A stretch of DNA of 64,000 nucleotides from Pseudo-nitzschia pungens (taxonomy: Eukaryota > Bacillariophyta > Bacillariophyceae > Bacillariales > Bacillariaceae): positions 1,860,001 to 1,924,000 of the forward strand of contig CM074763.1 of the NCBI GenBank assembly GCA_037355855.1, given 5' to 3'. Below, piece after piece: positions 21,761 through 32,212 of the stretch; the first letter of the stretch is position 1; each line of letters begins with the position of its first letter. Under the pieces are notes generated by a model that had not been told where the DNA came from, searched no databases, and was given only the letters and a program-made list of their open reading frames with translations. A program made the translations under genes and the position numbers.

Positions 21761-24700
21761 TTAATCATCGTTGATTTCTTCCCCCGGGATTTCCTTTTCC
21801 TCCTCTTCTTCTTCTTGTTCTTTTTCTTGTTCTTGACTCTGTGGCGGCGGAGTCTTTCGAACAATTCTGGGTGCCATCATCGTCCCGCTGTATCGTGTTT
21901 GTTGTTGGGGTTTCTTCGGCGCAGAACCTCCGTCGATCAGCTGTACAGCGGGGTTCCGCTGGTGCTTGTGCTGCACGTCCGATTGGAAGGATTGTTTTGC
22001 GGGAGGGGGCGGCCTTTTGGCATTTGGCGAGCCAGCAGACCCGGTGTCGACCGTCGGACAGGCATCAAACACTGCCGATCCAAACTCTTGTCTCTGCGGA
22101 GCATTCCCACTCGTCTTGGGTTTTGTGATTTTCGGCCGCATGCCACCGGTGGTTCCACCTTCCAGTCCACCCGGTTGTCGTTTGGGCATCTTGGGTGCCC
22201 ATCCAGTTCTCGCGCCACTGGCCTCCGCTACACTGGCACCAAAGTCCGGTGTCCCGGCATCGTCTTCCGAAACGATAAAGAGCGGTTTCTTTGGCGTGCC
22301 TTGTCCGGGACTACCACCCGCGGGTGGCGATGGCGCCGACGGTGCCGATGCTGCTGGGTTGTTGTTGGCGGGTCTGACCGGAGCTTTTCGTCTGGGAGTT
22401 GCCATCATTCCGGTGGGAGTCGCCATGCCCCCGTTTGCAATTTCTTCTTCGACGCTTCTTTGCGTCGGATTGACACCCGTTTGCATCTCGCTTGCTGCAC
22501 CGACGGCACTGCCAAAGTTTGAAGGAGGGCCCTTCTTTCCCCGACCGCCACCGCCGCTCTGGTCTTCGGACACCACGAAATGAGCTTGCGCTGGAGTACC
22601 ACCCGACGATGACGCTCCTCTGCCACCAGATCCATTCACCGGAGAGGCTTTACTGTTTGTTCTGGGAGTCAGCATGCTTCCGGTATTCATCGCCATTTCA
22701 TCGCCCCATTCATCGCCATCGGGACCAACCGCTGTTCCACCGACGCTACCGTTGTTGTTGACTTCGCTTTTCATCGTCGATGGAGCATAACCAGTTTTGG
22801 CCATGCTGGCACCAGCGACAAAATTGCCAAAGTTTGCGGGTGGTCCCTTTCTGCCACCATCATCAACCTCCGGAGCCGCATAGGCAGGGCGAGGCTCTCC
22901 AGGACGCACACCGTCGTCTTCATCGTCCCAATAGTCGGCCTCGTCATCGTAGTACATGTCGTCGACTGGCTCGTCGTACCGAGGCTGCTCGCCGTATCGA
23001 GACTGCTCGTCGTATGGAGAGCGAGGATTCCCAAATTTGAGGAAGTAATAATCTTCCTCCGACTCGAATCCAGGTTGATCCATTCCTTGTGGAGGTGGTC
23101 GAACAGAATACCCGCCACCCATTGGTGGTTCTGGACGACGTGGCACCCTTCCTCGCCACGTATCGTTTTCGTCGTATTCGAAGTAATCACTTTCGTCATC
23201 CTCAAAGTAACCATCACCATCATAGTCATCGAATTCGTCGGACGAAATAGGAGTTTCTATGAATCCATCGTCGCCCCATTCGTTTTCCACGGGGGTGCTT
23301 TCGATTCTGGTATTGAGCGGTCTGCGACGAGGAGGTGGTTTCGGTCGCTGATCATTGTTTCTACGAAAGCCATTAGGATCTTGCATCGGTTGTCGTTTGC
23401 GCGTCCGTCCCATAATGGCAGTGCCTTCTTCATCATCGTCAAACTCCTCGTCATCGTCCTCAAACACTGGGTCAAATGCTTTTATATCGTCGTCGTCATC
23501 ATCGTCGTCATCATCGTCTGTGACAGCCATTTTTCTTCCCTTGGCAGAGCTCTTCGTGGCAGAAACACTTTCTCCCTTTTTGTCGGTGCCGGTAGTAATC
23601 GACACAACTCCCTGGAGCAAATCGGCAACCCTGCTGTCCTCTTTGCTCAGGGAAAAAGCCTCCTTAAGAAGATCTGCGACGCGGTCTTCCATCGCCTTTT
23701 CCTTCTTTTCGCTTTTCGTCTCCGGTGCATTGTTTGTTGGTTTAGACTCTGTCTCTTCCTTGGGAGGCTCTTTGGTATCTGTTTCAGTCTTTCTTTTTCC
23801 AAAAATGGGAGAATTTTCCGCTGTAGCCTTGCCGATGTTGACGGGTCTGGACGGAGTCTTGGGCTCGGCAACAGGGGCTTCCTGGGTCTTTGGTTCCTCT
23901 TCCTTCTTCGCTTTTGGCTCGTTGCGAATCGGTGGAACTTTCTTTTCTACCTTCAAGGGGGGAGCATTGTTCATGGGTGGCGGCGGAGGAGGAATCACTG
24001 TCTCTTTTGGCGGTGTCTTCGGTGACGACTTTTTCTTCGCAGCAGGTGTCTTCTTTGGTTTGGTTGGTTCGTCCTTTTTAGTGTAGACCACGTCTACCAC
24101 GTCAATGATATTGCTGTCGTCGTTCCTTTGTTTGGAGGAGGATTTGGACGGGTTGTTTCGGGAGTTCGATACCCCTGCGTCTGTCGAGGCCGTCCCGCGG
24201 CTTAGCAGGTCCTGCGGGACATCCCCCGAGCTTGCCATAGCCACGGACGCACCAAAGGACGCCGGTGGTCCCTTATCGACCTCATAGCGGGGAGTTTGAG
24301 GACGAGAACCCTGCTGTCCGCTGGCGGCCGCTGCAAAGGATCCAAAATCGGCAGGGGGTCCCTTTTTCTTGAGTTCGTTCTTGTTGAATAGATCACTCGG
24401 TATGGTGCGTTTCGATTCACCTCCTGTCTTATAGGAGGCTGCGACTGATTCTCCAAAGGACGCCGGCGGGCCTCGGTCTTTTAAATCATTCATGACCTCG
24501 GCTTTGAGAGGTTCTGGCGACGGCCGTTTTTGCTTTTCCTTCTGTTTTTGTTGTTGCTGCTGCGCGGCTTTCTTCTTCTTATCCGTCATTTCGTCCAACG
24601 TAATGGTGCTGCCTGCGGTCCTGCCAATGACGTCAAAGAGATTTTCTCGGCTGCTTCTGCCAACCGTTCTTGGGTCCTTGTTATCCTTTTTCGGTTGTGC

Positions 24701-26302
24701 TCTGTCTGGTTGGTCCGTCGACTCGTCCTCCTCGGAGGCCTTCACCTCGACCTTTTCTTCTGTTGCTGCCTCCACTTTTTCTTCTTCCTCTTCTTCTTCC
24801 TTTAGTTCCTCCTTTTCCTCGATTGCGAATTTGGTCGTTTCGGGAGCCTCGACTTCGTCTTTGGTTTTGGATTCTGTCTTGGCCAACTTCTCCTCCTGTT
24901 CGTTCGATGTCGCCTTTGCCTTCCAGTCCACCATCCACTTGGGCTTGGACTTTTCCGATTTCGAATCCGTCGCATTTGTTTCAGGATTCGTCTTTTTCGC
25001 GGAAGACGGTGGCGTCAAATTCGGCATGGGCATTTTGGGTGGGGGTGGTGATGGTGGTACCGGCTCGGAGGCTTCCTCCTCGTCACTCGCCGTTGCCTCC
25101 AAGGGTGCTTTGTCACTTTTGGAAACGGGTGGTTTCAAGTCCGGCATGGCCTTCTGGGGTGGTACAGCTGCTTCTTTTGTTTCCGTTTCCTTCTCCTTGT
25201 CGGCGGGGGTTGGCGGTCGCTTTGATGGTGGCGCGGGATGTTCGTACGATGCTCCACTCTGAATGCGTGCCATCAGATCAGGGGAGAGTCCCCCCCCTAC
25301 ACCCAATGTTTTTGCTTTCTCGTCCTCCTCCTCTTTCTGCCGTTGCTGTTCTTGCTCCTGCTTCTGTTGTTCCTCGGCTTCCGCTTGGATCCTCGAATCC
25401 AATTCGATCCGCACCTTTTCCATTTCTTCCATCATCCTGGCCAAGAGTTCGTCGTCGGCATCGTCGAGCGCGGGTGGCGATTCCGACGCCTCGACCTGCA
25501 GCCGGGCAACGCGCTCGGCTTCTTCCTCGTCCGCCCTGGCAGTCTCGGCCCGGAGCTTGGCATCGATTTCGGCCATGACCCGGGCGGCTTCCTCCTTGGC
25601 CTTGAGCAGCGTGGCGACGTCCTGCGCCCGCTTTTTCTCTGCCTCGGCCCTCTTTTGTTGCTCGGCGGCGGCGGCCGCCTTGCGTTTTTCCTCGGCTTCT
25701 TGTTGCTCCGCCCTGGCAGCGGCTTCTTCCGCCTCCTGCCGGGCTTTGGCCTCCGCTCGGAGGCGGGCGACCTCGGCTTCGGCGCGTTTCAGTTTGTCGT
25801 CTTGCTCGGCCTGCCACCGGTCTTTTTTCTCGGCGGCGCGCTTCGATTCAACCTCGGCCTTGAGCCTGGCAATGGCGTCTTTCTGGGCGGCTTCCCTTGT
25901 CGACGACGACGACGATTCTTTCTCGTCTTCATCATCGTCATCATTGTTGTTGTTGTCGTCATCGCTGCTCGCCTTCCCTTCGAGCGCGTAAGAATCGTGG
26001 CGATCTTTTTTTCGCCAACGGTTGGGTTTTACGGCTCCGAGCACCTTTTTGAGCAGCGGTTTTTTCTTTTGGTTCCTGCTTTCGTCGCTGGCTTGCGAGA
26101 ATCCAAGGTCATTCCCATTGCCGGTGGCTCCGAGTCTTGGTCCAAAGGTGGAAGTGGAAGATGAAGATCTCGGCGAATGGTGGAGATTCTGAAAGCCCCA
26201 GCAGTGCCCGCATGGGTTCCCGAGCAGCAAGAGCAGTCCCAACAAATGATGGGTCGACAGGAAGAGACGGCGAATCGCTTGGCTCGAAGCACTGGATCGC
26301 AT
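21761..26302 (-). CDS. Plastid-targeted coiled-coil protein with GPPASFG-type repeats
   Basis: About 1513 residues from the ATG at 26302, chosen because MRSSASSQAIRRLFL begins a signal peptide ending CWGF; an upstream in-frame ATG at 26362 would add 20 residues. The F after the cleavage region suggests plastid import. A long Ala/Glu/Lys/Arg coiled coil covers about residues 130-330. The remainder is disordered, with acidic runs and six clear plus one weak copy of a motif G-P-P-[AS]-x-FG-x-x-[VA]-[AG]-x-[AS]-x-x-x-x-[TQ]-G (GPPASFGESVAASYKTG, GPPANFGNFVAGASMAKTG), at about 24430-24480, 24320-24370, 24234-24285, 22803-22860, 22490-22540 and 22215-22265. Spacing is irregular and the linkers are Pro/Lys rich. 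It has no enzyme domain. A scaffold or linker role is a hypothesis only. Confidence 0.85.
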   Translation of the reverse strand: MRSSASSQAIRRLFLSTHHLLGLLLLLGNPCGHCWGFQNLHHSPRSSSSTSTFGPRLGATGNGNDLGFSQASDESRNQKKKPLLKKVLGAVKPNRWRKKDRHDSYALEGKASSDDDNNNNDDDDEDEKESSSSSTREAAQKDAIARLKAEVESKRAAEKKDRWQAEQDDKLKRAEAEVARLRAEAKARQEAEEAAARAEQQEAEEKRKAAAAAEQQKRAEAEKKRAQDVATLLKAKEEAARVMAEIDAKLRAETARADEEEAERVARLQVEASESPPALDDADDELLARMMEEMEKVRIELDSRIQAEAEEQQKQEQEQQRQKEEEDEKAKTLGVGGGLSPDLMARIQSGASYEHPAPPSKRPPTPADKEKETETKEAAVPPQKAMPDLKPPVSKSDKAPLEATASDEEEASEPVPPSPPPPKMPMPNLTPPSSAKKTNPETNATDSKSEKSKPKWMVDWKAKATSNEQEEKLAKTESKTKDEVEAPETTKFAIEEKEELKEEEEEEEKVEAATEEKVEVKASEEDESTDQPDRAQPKKDNKDPRTVGRSSRENLFDVIGRTAGSTITLDEMTDKKKKAAQQQQQKQKEKQKRPSPEPLKAEVMNDLKDRGPPASFGESVAASYKTGGESKRTIPSDLFNKNELKKKGPPADFGSFAAAASGQQGSRPQTPRYEVDKGPPASFGASVAMASSGDVPQDLLSRGTASTDAGVSNSRNNPSKSSSKQRNDDSNIIDVVDVVYTKKDEPTKPKKTPAAKKKSSPKTPPKETVIPPPPPPMNNAPPLKVEKKVPPIRNEPKAKKEEEPKTQEAPVAEPKTPSRPVNIGKATAENSPIFGKRKTETDTKEPPKEETESKPTNNAPETKSEKKEKAMEDRVADLLKEAFSLSKEDSRVADLLQGVVSITTGTDKKGESVSATKSSAKGRKMAVTDDDDDDDDDDDIKAFDPVFEDDDEEFDDDEEGTAIMGRTRKRQPMQDPNGFRRNNDQRPKPPPRRRPLNTRIESTPVENEWGDDGFIETPISSDEFDDYDGDGYFEDDESDYFEYDENDTWRGRVPRRPEPPMGGGYSVRPPPQGMDQPGFESEEDYYFLKFGNPRSPYDEQSRYGEQPRYDEPVDDMYYDDEADYWDDEDDGVRPGEPRPAYAAPEVDDGGRKGPPANFGNFVAGASMAKTGYAPSTMKSEVNNNGSVGGTAVGPDGDEWGDEMAMNTGSMLTPRTNSKASPVNGSGGRGASSSGGTPAQAHFVVSEDQSGGGGRGKKGPPSNFGSAVGAASEMQTGVNPTQRSVEEEIANGGMATPTGMMATPRRKAPVRPANNNPAASAPSAPSPPAGGSPGQGTPKKPLFIVSEDDAGTPDFGASVAEASGARTGWAPKMPKRQPGGLEGGTTGGMRPKITKPKTSGNAPQRQEFGSAVFDACPTVDTGSAGSPNAKRPPPPAKQSFQSDVQHKHQRNPAVQLIDGGSAPKKPQQQTRYSGTMMAPRIVRKTPPPQSQEQEKEQEEEEEEKEIPGEEINDD

Positions 26303-28866
26303 GCGTTGTTCGCCAACGCCGATCTCCTTCCTCTCTTCGATCCGGTGAGGAAGCATCGTCAAAAGTTATTTCTTGGTGCCGCAAATTCAAATTCAAATTC
26401 GTTGTTGGTAGGCAATCGTATCTACTACTATAATGTGATTATAGTTTCCCCCGGTATGTATTGAGAAATGGCTATGACGTCAGTTAATTGGTCGCAGCAA
26501 TGGCAGTGGCAATCGGGGATTGATTCGTTCAACGTTCAATAATCTACTCGGAGCAACTTGTTTCTGATCGATCCGGTTGTTATCATTGTCGGTGTTGTCC
26601 TTTTGGTTTGCTATTGATGCTATTCGTTTGTAAGCATATTATTATCACTCTGCAATCATGTATGTGTTGTGTGTCGTCATGCTGGTACGATACCGTAGAA
26701 ACAGATTTCAAAGCCAGAGAAGTTCTGATTTTTGGGTTTCGTTGATCGTCGAAGTTCAAAATCAACCCGTCGTCGTCATCCTCCGTTCAAAAAAAACGTC
26801 CAAGAATACTGAAATTCGATAGGTCCGTCAGTCAGTAGTTCGTTGGTGTGGTAGGCAGTTTTGTAACGGCATTCTCCGCGCGTTGCAAGTCTGTAGGGTG
26901 CCTACGATACAACAGTTACGGTACCGGTAGGTACTGCCTATAGTATGGTTTGGGCTGTTATCGCGCGCCATAGTTCATATCTACCGTTAAACCATCTGTC
27001 CGGTGAGAAAGGATCCGGAATTCCACGCGACCTACGCAAGCATGTGCAACAAGCATGTGAACAAAGCAACCGCCAGAGACCGCCCGAAACAGTTGTACAT
27101 GTCAGATGGTCGAATAGATGCCTTCCACGTGGGTTGCATGCGTTGGACCAGACCAAACCGAGAACGACCGTACATTTTTGTACATACGTGCTGCACAGTA
27201 CAAGAATAGACATACTGTAAATTCGTACAAATTACAAATCCGCAATTTCTTCGTACGTTGTACCGTAAGATTACCCTAAGGTAACTTCTGTAGCTTCTAG
27301 TACGTAAGCATTATTATTTCTTGTGGAAGGTGGACGTTCCTGTTGGTCCGAAAAAAAAAACTTTGTACCGGTAACTTACCGGTACCTGTAAGCGTAAGAG
27401 TAAGGTTACTACTTGTACTCGTAAGGTTTCCTCGGAATGCGGCAAATGGATCTTTCTGATCCTCGAGTTTCTTACAGGAAACGAGAAACATGTTTTAAGA
27501 TTGTTGTTCTTAGGTTGGTGGTAACTAGTAGGTCAGCTCATCAACAGGAGTACCTCCTTTGTTTGCTCATTGCTTCCCGTCAGCCTTACCACCATCAGCA
27601 CAACCACCACCACCACCACCAGGAGCAGTCTAGTACTAGCAGTACTAATTGGTGACCGAGGGAGGAGGAGGAGGAATCCTCTCATGCTGATAGTAGTACT
27701 AAGGTTACTACTAGTAGTAACCTTAGTAGTAGTAACATCACCAGCAGCATATTATTAATTGGACTAGTACCTGGTACTACTAACTTACCGTAACCTTACT
27801 GCAGTAAGATTAGTATTCCTTTTGATGATCGCAGTTGCCATAACTAAAGTATCTTGTACCAGCTCCGTACAAAGGAGTACGATACACAAGAGTAGTACCA
27901 GCAGTGGTAATTACTACTAGTACCGTAAGATTACTACTACTAGCTAGCAGAAAATGAATTTCAATTACGGTAAGGTTACCTGGTAGTAGCTTTGAACTCC
28001 TTTCTAAGGTTAGGTTACCGGTGCATTACGGTTGAGATAGAAAAATACAGGGGGTCTTTTGGTTGACAGGCTTTGTCATTGGATCCACTAAGGCTTACTC
28101 TATGATGAAACAGGTAAGATCTTACCAGTACGGTAAATTACCGGCGGCAACAACGATGATTCGACAAAAACAAAAGATGATGCTGACAATTCCGCCAATT
28201 TCGAAGATTTCAAGATTACAGGTTCTGTCCGCACGTCAGGAACCAATAAAATAATTTCGTTCTCAAGTGTTCAAGGTTAGTCGGAGATATCGGGTCCTTG
28301 CGATATCCGAACCGCTAATTAACCTGATTGAACGTCTCGGAAGAACGTATATGGTTGAAGCGACAAAGGTAATGATATTGCCTCTTGTGTGTGGTACCCT
28401 CTGATGACTGAGAGCATCTCGCCCGTCGCCTAAACAGTACCAATCTACGATTCGAAAGTACGTTTAAAAATAGTTGCATGCAGTTTTTTTATCATCCATA
28501 TGCCCACATTGTTTTTTAATCCGTGGATATTCTTGAAGTGTCAATGTTTTTTCGGATGATCCTATCCGTTCCTGTGTGTTCCACTGGACCGGGGCACTAT
28601 CGAAGATTCGTTTCACGATTTCATTCGAACCGTTAGATAACCTTACTCGCTTTTTCTAAATTTCGTGTTGCGCTCAATTTCGATTTTTTTCGTTTTCGGG
28701 ACTTGGTCGTCGAATTTGTGTTTCAGATCCAAACATCGCCGCACAGAGCTAGATACCCGAGAGAAATTCTTTTTCCTCATAAAAATCAATTTCCGACCAC
28801 AAAACGAGAACAAACCAAAACAAAAACGAAATCAAAAGCAAAAAGCAAAATCAAGAGCCATAAACA
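26303..28866. other. Intergenic region with GTAAGGTTAC motif cluster
   Basis: No gene could be supported in 2.5 kb. The DNA has many ACCGGTAA, GTAAGGTTAC and TACTAG strings between 26900 and 28060, plus CACCAC runs at about 27598-27623. An open frame at 28063-28254 has no recognisable content. Confidence 0.5.
27361..28020. repeat. Dense cluster of the GTAAGGTTAC motif and relatives
   Basis: Exact GTAAGGTTAC or its complement is at 27400-27409, 27790-27799 and 27970-27979, with one-base variants at 27699-27708 and about 27716-27725. TACCGGTA and GTACTAG strings are interspersed. The same 10-mer recurs in other intergenic regions of the window but was not seen inside a supported gene. Confidence 0.8.
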
Positions 28867-29793
28867 ATGGTTGCCAAGATCCGTGATTCTTCCAACAAGG
28901 CCTGTGAACTCGAAAAAGGTTCCTCCTTCCTCCACTGCCTCCCAAAGGAGCAGCTTCCTGCGGAAGCAGCCACAATGGCAACACACTCGTTAGCATCACG
29001 GTCCGAAAAGAAGACCCCGACGCGAAGGCCGGGATCCAGTTGGAACAGGATTCCACCGGCACGGTGCGCGTGACCAACATTGCCAAGAACGGACTCTTTG
29101 GCGACACGCAGCTCGAAATCGGAGACGTGGTTCTGAGCGTCAACAAGAAGCGTCTGAGCGAAGGGGAAGGTCCGGACGTCCTCCTTTCCGTCGTGCACAA
29201 GTTCAAGACCATCTCGATTGCGGTTCGAAAGCCTTCCAAGGAAGGGGCTCCTCTCAAGACAAAAAATTCCAAGAAGAAACAGAACCCAGTCACGGACAAC
29301 AACCATTCAAAAATCGACACGTACTACATGGGAATCGTTAAGCACAACGAGGACGGGAGCATGAAAGTCAAAGGAAACGGAATCGAAGACTACGACGACC
29401 TCAGTGACGACGACGACGACAGCCAGAAGCAGGACAAACACACCACGACCATCTCGGTCCAAAAGACGAACCCCCTTCCTGAGCACAGCCCGCGCAGCGT
29501 CGTCACGAAACGAGCCAAAAAGCACCAGAGCGACTCCACGGGACTGATCCTTGGGGTCCGAAACAAGAACGAACTCGTCGTCAAAAAAATCCTGCAGAGA
29601 TCGCTCTTTCGCGGAACCAAGCTCCGGGTCGGAGACCGCATCCTTAGCATCAACGACATGTCCTTCCGAAGGCACGTCGACGCCGAGTACGCGGTGTCGA
29701 TCCTGGAATTGGCCCGCCTTGTGGTCACGATCGTGGTCGAACACGGCGACGACTACGACAGCAACGGCGAGGGCGACTACGACAGCAGTGAAG

Positions 29794-29824
<31 letters not shown>

Positions 29825-30287
29825 ATTCGGCACGTCGTCCGAATTCGGCGACCTCAAGATCGAGACGGACTTTTTGATCGAGACCTACCACCCCGTCACC
29901 ATTGTCGGCCCCAAGACGTGCATGAGCGAGCAGGCCGGACTTCAGTTCAAGCGGGTTCGGACCACCCGCCCGTTCGTCGACGAGGACAATTGCGTTCCAA
30001 AGCACAAGCAAAAGCGCCGCGGGCAAAGGCGCAAGACGACGTGGGTCTACGTCGACAAGATCGAGAAGGACTCGATCTTTGCCGGTACGTCCCTGGCCGT
30101 GGGGGACAAGGTCTTGAGCATCGACAACGTGGATATCCGGGCCCGGCCGGAGCCGACGCTGGCCCTCCAGACGTGCTGCGCGTCCACGGAGACCGTGACA
30201 ATGGTCGTGCTGAAGGACAAGAAGGTCTTCAAGGAAAAGGGTTTTTGCTTCGACAAATCCACTTCGGATCTCGATTGGGAGCTCTAA
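28867..30287 (+). CDS. Three-PDZ-domain protein
   Basis: Probably a cytosolic protein that binds short peptides. The start is ATG 28867 (AAACAATGG); the PDZ frame itself has no ATG at its beginning, and an inferred 50-nt intron (28904-28953) joins the two. The first PDZ-like domain runs from NTLVSITVRKED to TISIAVRK with the core LFGDTQLEIGDVVLSVN. The second has LFRGTKLRVGDRILSIND. The third has SIFAGTSLAVGDKVLSIDN and ends TVTMVVLKDKK. The carboxylate-binding GLGF loop is replaced by variants such as GIQL, GLIL and GLQF. Between domains are an acidic linker and a poly-Ser run encoded by AGC repeats (29796-29822). Such multi-PDZ proteins are numerous in diatoms; the ligand is unknown. Confidence 0.8.
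28904..28953 (+). other. Inferred short intron (50 nt)
   Basis: GTGAAC at 28904 to GAGCAG ending 28953, with a pyrimidine-rich stretch (TCCTCCTTCC) before the acceptor. Removal turns MVAKIRDSSNKA into the PDZ frame via SSCGSSHNGNTLVSITV. Other GT-AG pairs giving 29 or 35 nt would also fit, so the exact ends are not certain. Confidence 0.5.
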
Positions 30288-32212
30288 CTCCATGGAAGAA
30301 AACACAATGCAACACAGTACAATTCGTTGCGACGAATCACAATCGAAAGCACGTTGCTTCCGGATTCAGCTCGTTTCCGACCCCACGGGACGCGTACGAA
30401 GGAGTAATGAGGAGTGCGTTCATGGCGGACTTATTCATTCATTGGTAGACAGACAGTTCAGGAGTGATACAAGGCCATGCGAAATGGAACGGCTCACTCC
30501 TTGCCACCAATTTAATGAACATTGGACGGTGGCGAACCAATCGATCCACCGATCCATTCACAACTGTTGTGTTTTGGGAAACATCTTGTCGTGCCCGGCG
30601 TGGGGGACGCAATTCAAAGATAAGATGGTCGTCGTGGACCTCTTTGGGTAGCAGAGCAAGCGTGTTTCACTGTTCCGTTTGTGGAATTTATATATTATTA
30701 CTGTGTATTACTTCATCAATAAACAATAATATTTTTATTATAATGTATTATGTTACAGAATCACCCTTCTTCCAACCGACAACGAACCCTAAACTCATTG
30801 CGTTTGTACTAGTTTGAGCAATCATTTGTAGCTACACGTGAGCTACGGAAGACCGATACAACCATGTCGAGACTAGGTTTGGAGGGCAGGGGCGAACGGC
30901 ATTGTGAAACTCATGGGATGAGGTTGAGTGTCGTGGTGGATGGATGATGCAGAGAATCTTGATAGTTCTAGTTTGTGAGAGACATTTTTTTCATTTTTTT
31001 CGCTGTTTGTCCGTCAACATTGAAAATTGGTGTCAGTCCCTACGGAACAATAATTATAAAAAATAAAATAATAGCCTTTCACGCCAGTCATTGCGCGATA
31101 TAAAACAACGTGTTGCATTGAGATGGACAAGGCGTGCAAGAACCATGAGATTAGAGATTAATCTTACCGTAATCCTTAAGGTTACTCAATCAATACAGTT
31201 ACAACATCATAATTTACCGGTAACCTTACCTCCTGGCTTAGTGCGGGGTAATCTTAAGTTACTAGCACTCGTACATATTGTACACATTAGTATCTTGCCT
31301 TACCGTAACGTACTGTACGACTTGTTGTTCGACTCCCATTCCCTACTCGTACCGTTACAGTAAGGTTACACACCCGCTATCTCCAACGAAGACCCGTGGG
31401 AAAGAATAAATGCGCGATTTTCGACTTTTAATTTTCGATCTTCGCAATTTCGAACTGGCACGAAACACGAAACACCGAGACTCATCCATCACATAAGTAA
31501 GGTTACCGTACGGTGGTTCCATTACTTCCCATCCCAAACCAGAGAAGATCGACGGTAAGGTTACCGCTTACAGCAGGTGCCCCGGGAGGTATTCCGTCAT
31601 CCTCCGTCATCAATTACGTAAGATCTTACCATCCTTGAAACTATCATAACAACACAGTAGTCGCTTGCTGGTGAGCGAGTAAGTGGGTAAGACTGAATTG
31701 TGGTGCATTCATTAAGTGATGGGTCATGTCAATTCTTCTTTGGTTCTGAGTGTCTCCAACACCAACTGTTCTGTTGTTCGCATGTGACCCGACTCGACTC
31801 CGCTTCATTTGGTTGGTTTGGTTTGGGTTCTTTGGTATGCATTTACTGCTTCTGCCGATTGTGGTATTATTTTTGTTTGGGTTTCCATTGGGTTCGAATG
31901 TGTTCACTTTCTATGGTCGGCGCTGCACCTTTAATCCAATCCAAAATCCAATCCAAACATCGGGATCCATCCACCCAACCATCCATTGATCCATCCTACG
32001 ATCGAATCAGCACCTAAACACTCGACAACACCACACCACACACCACATCACACCTGCTGCCATTTCGTTTGTTAGTCGGTGAGAACGAGCGAATACTTGT
32101 ACCCACACAACAATAGATACGGTACTGATACGTGTAGCAGTCACCATTGCAGGATTGAAGACTGGGACAAACTCGAAAACCCTCTTTCTTGAATCGCTTG
32201 TCGTGGTGAAAC
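30288..32212. other. Intergenic region with GTAAGGTTAC motifs
   Basis: No gene is supported. Exact GTAAGGTTAC or its complement occurs at 31220-31229, 31360-31369, 31497-31506 and 31555-31564. The last 200 bases are likely the leader of the RING gene. Confidence 0.55.
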
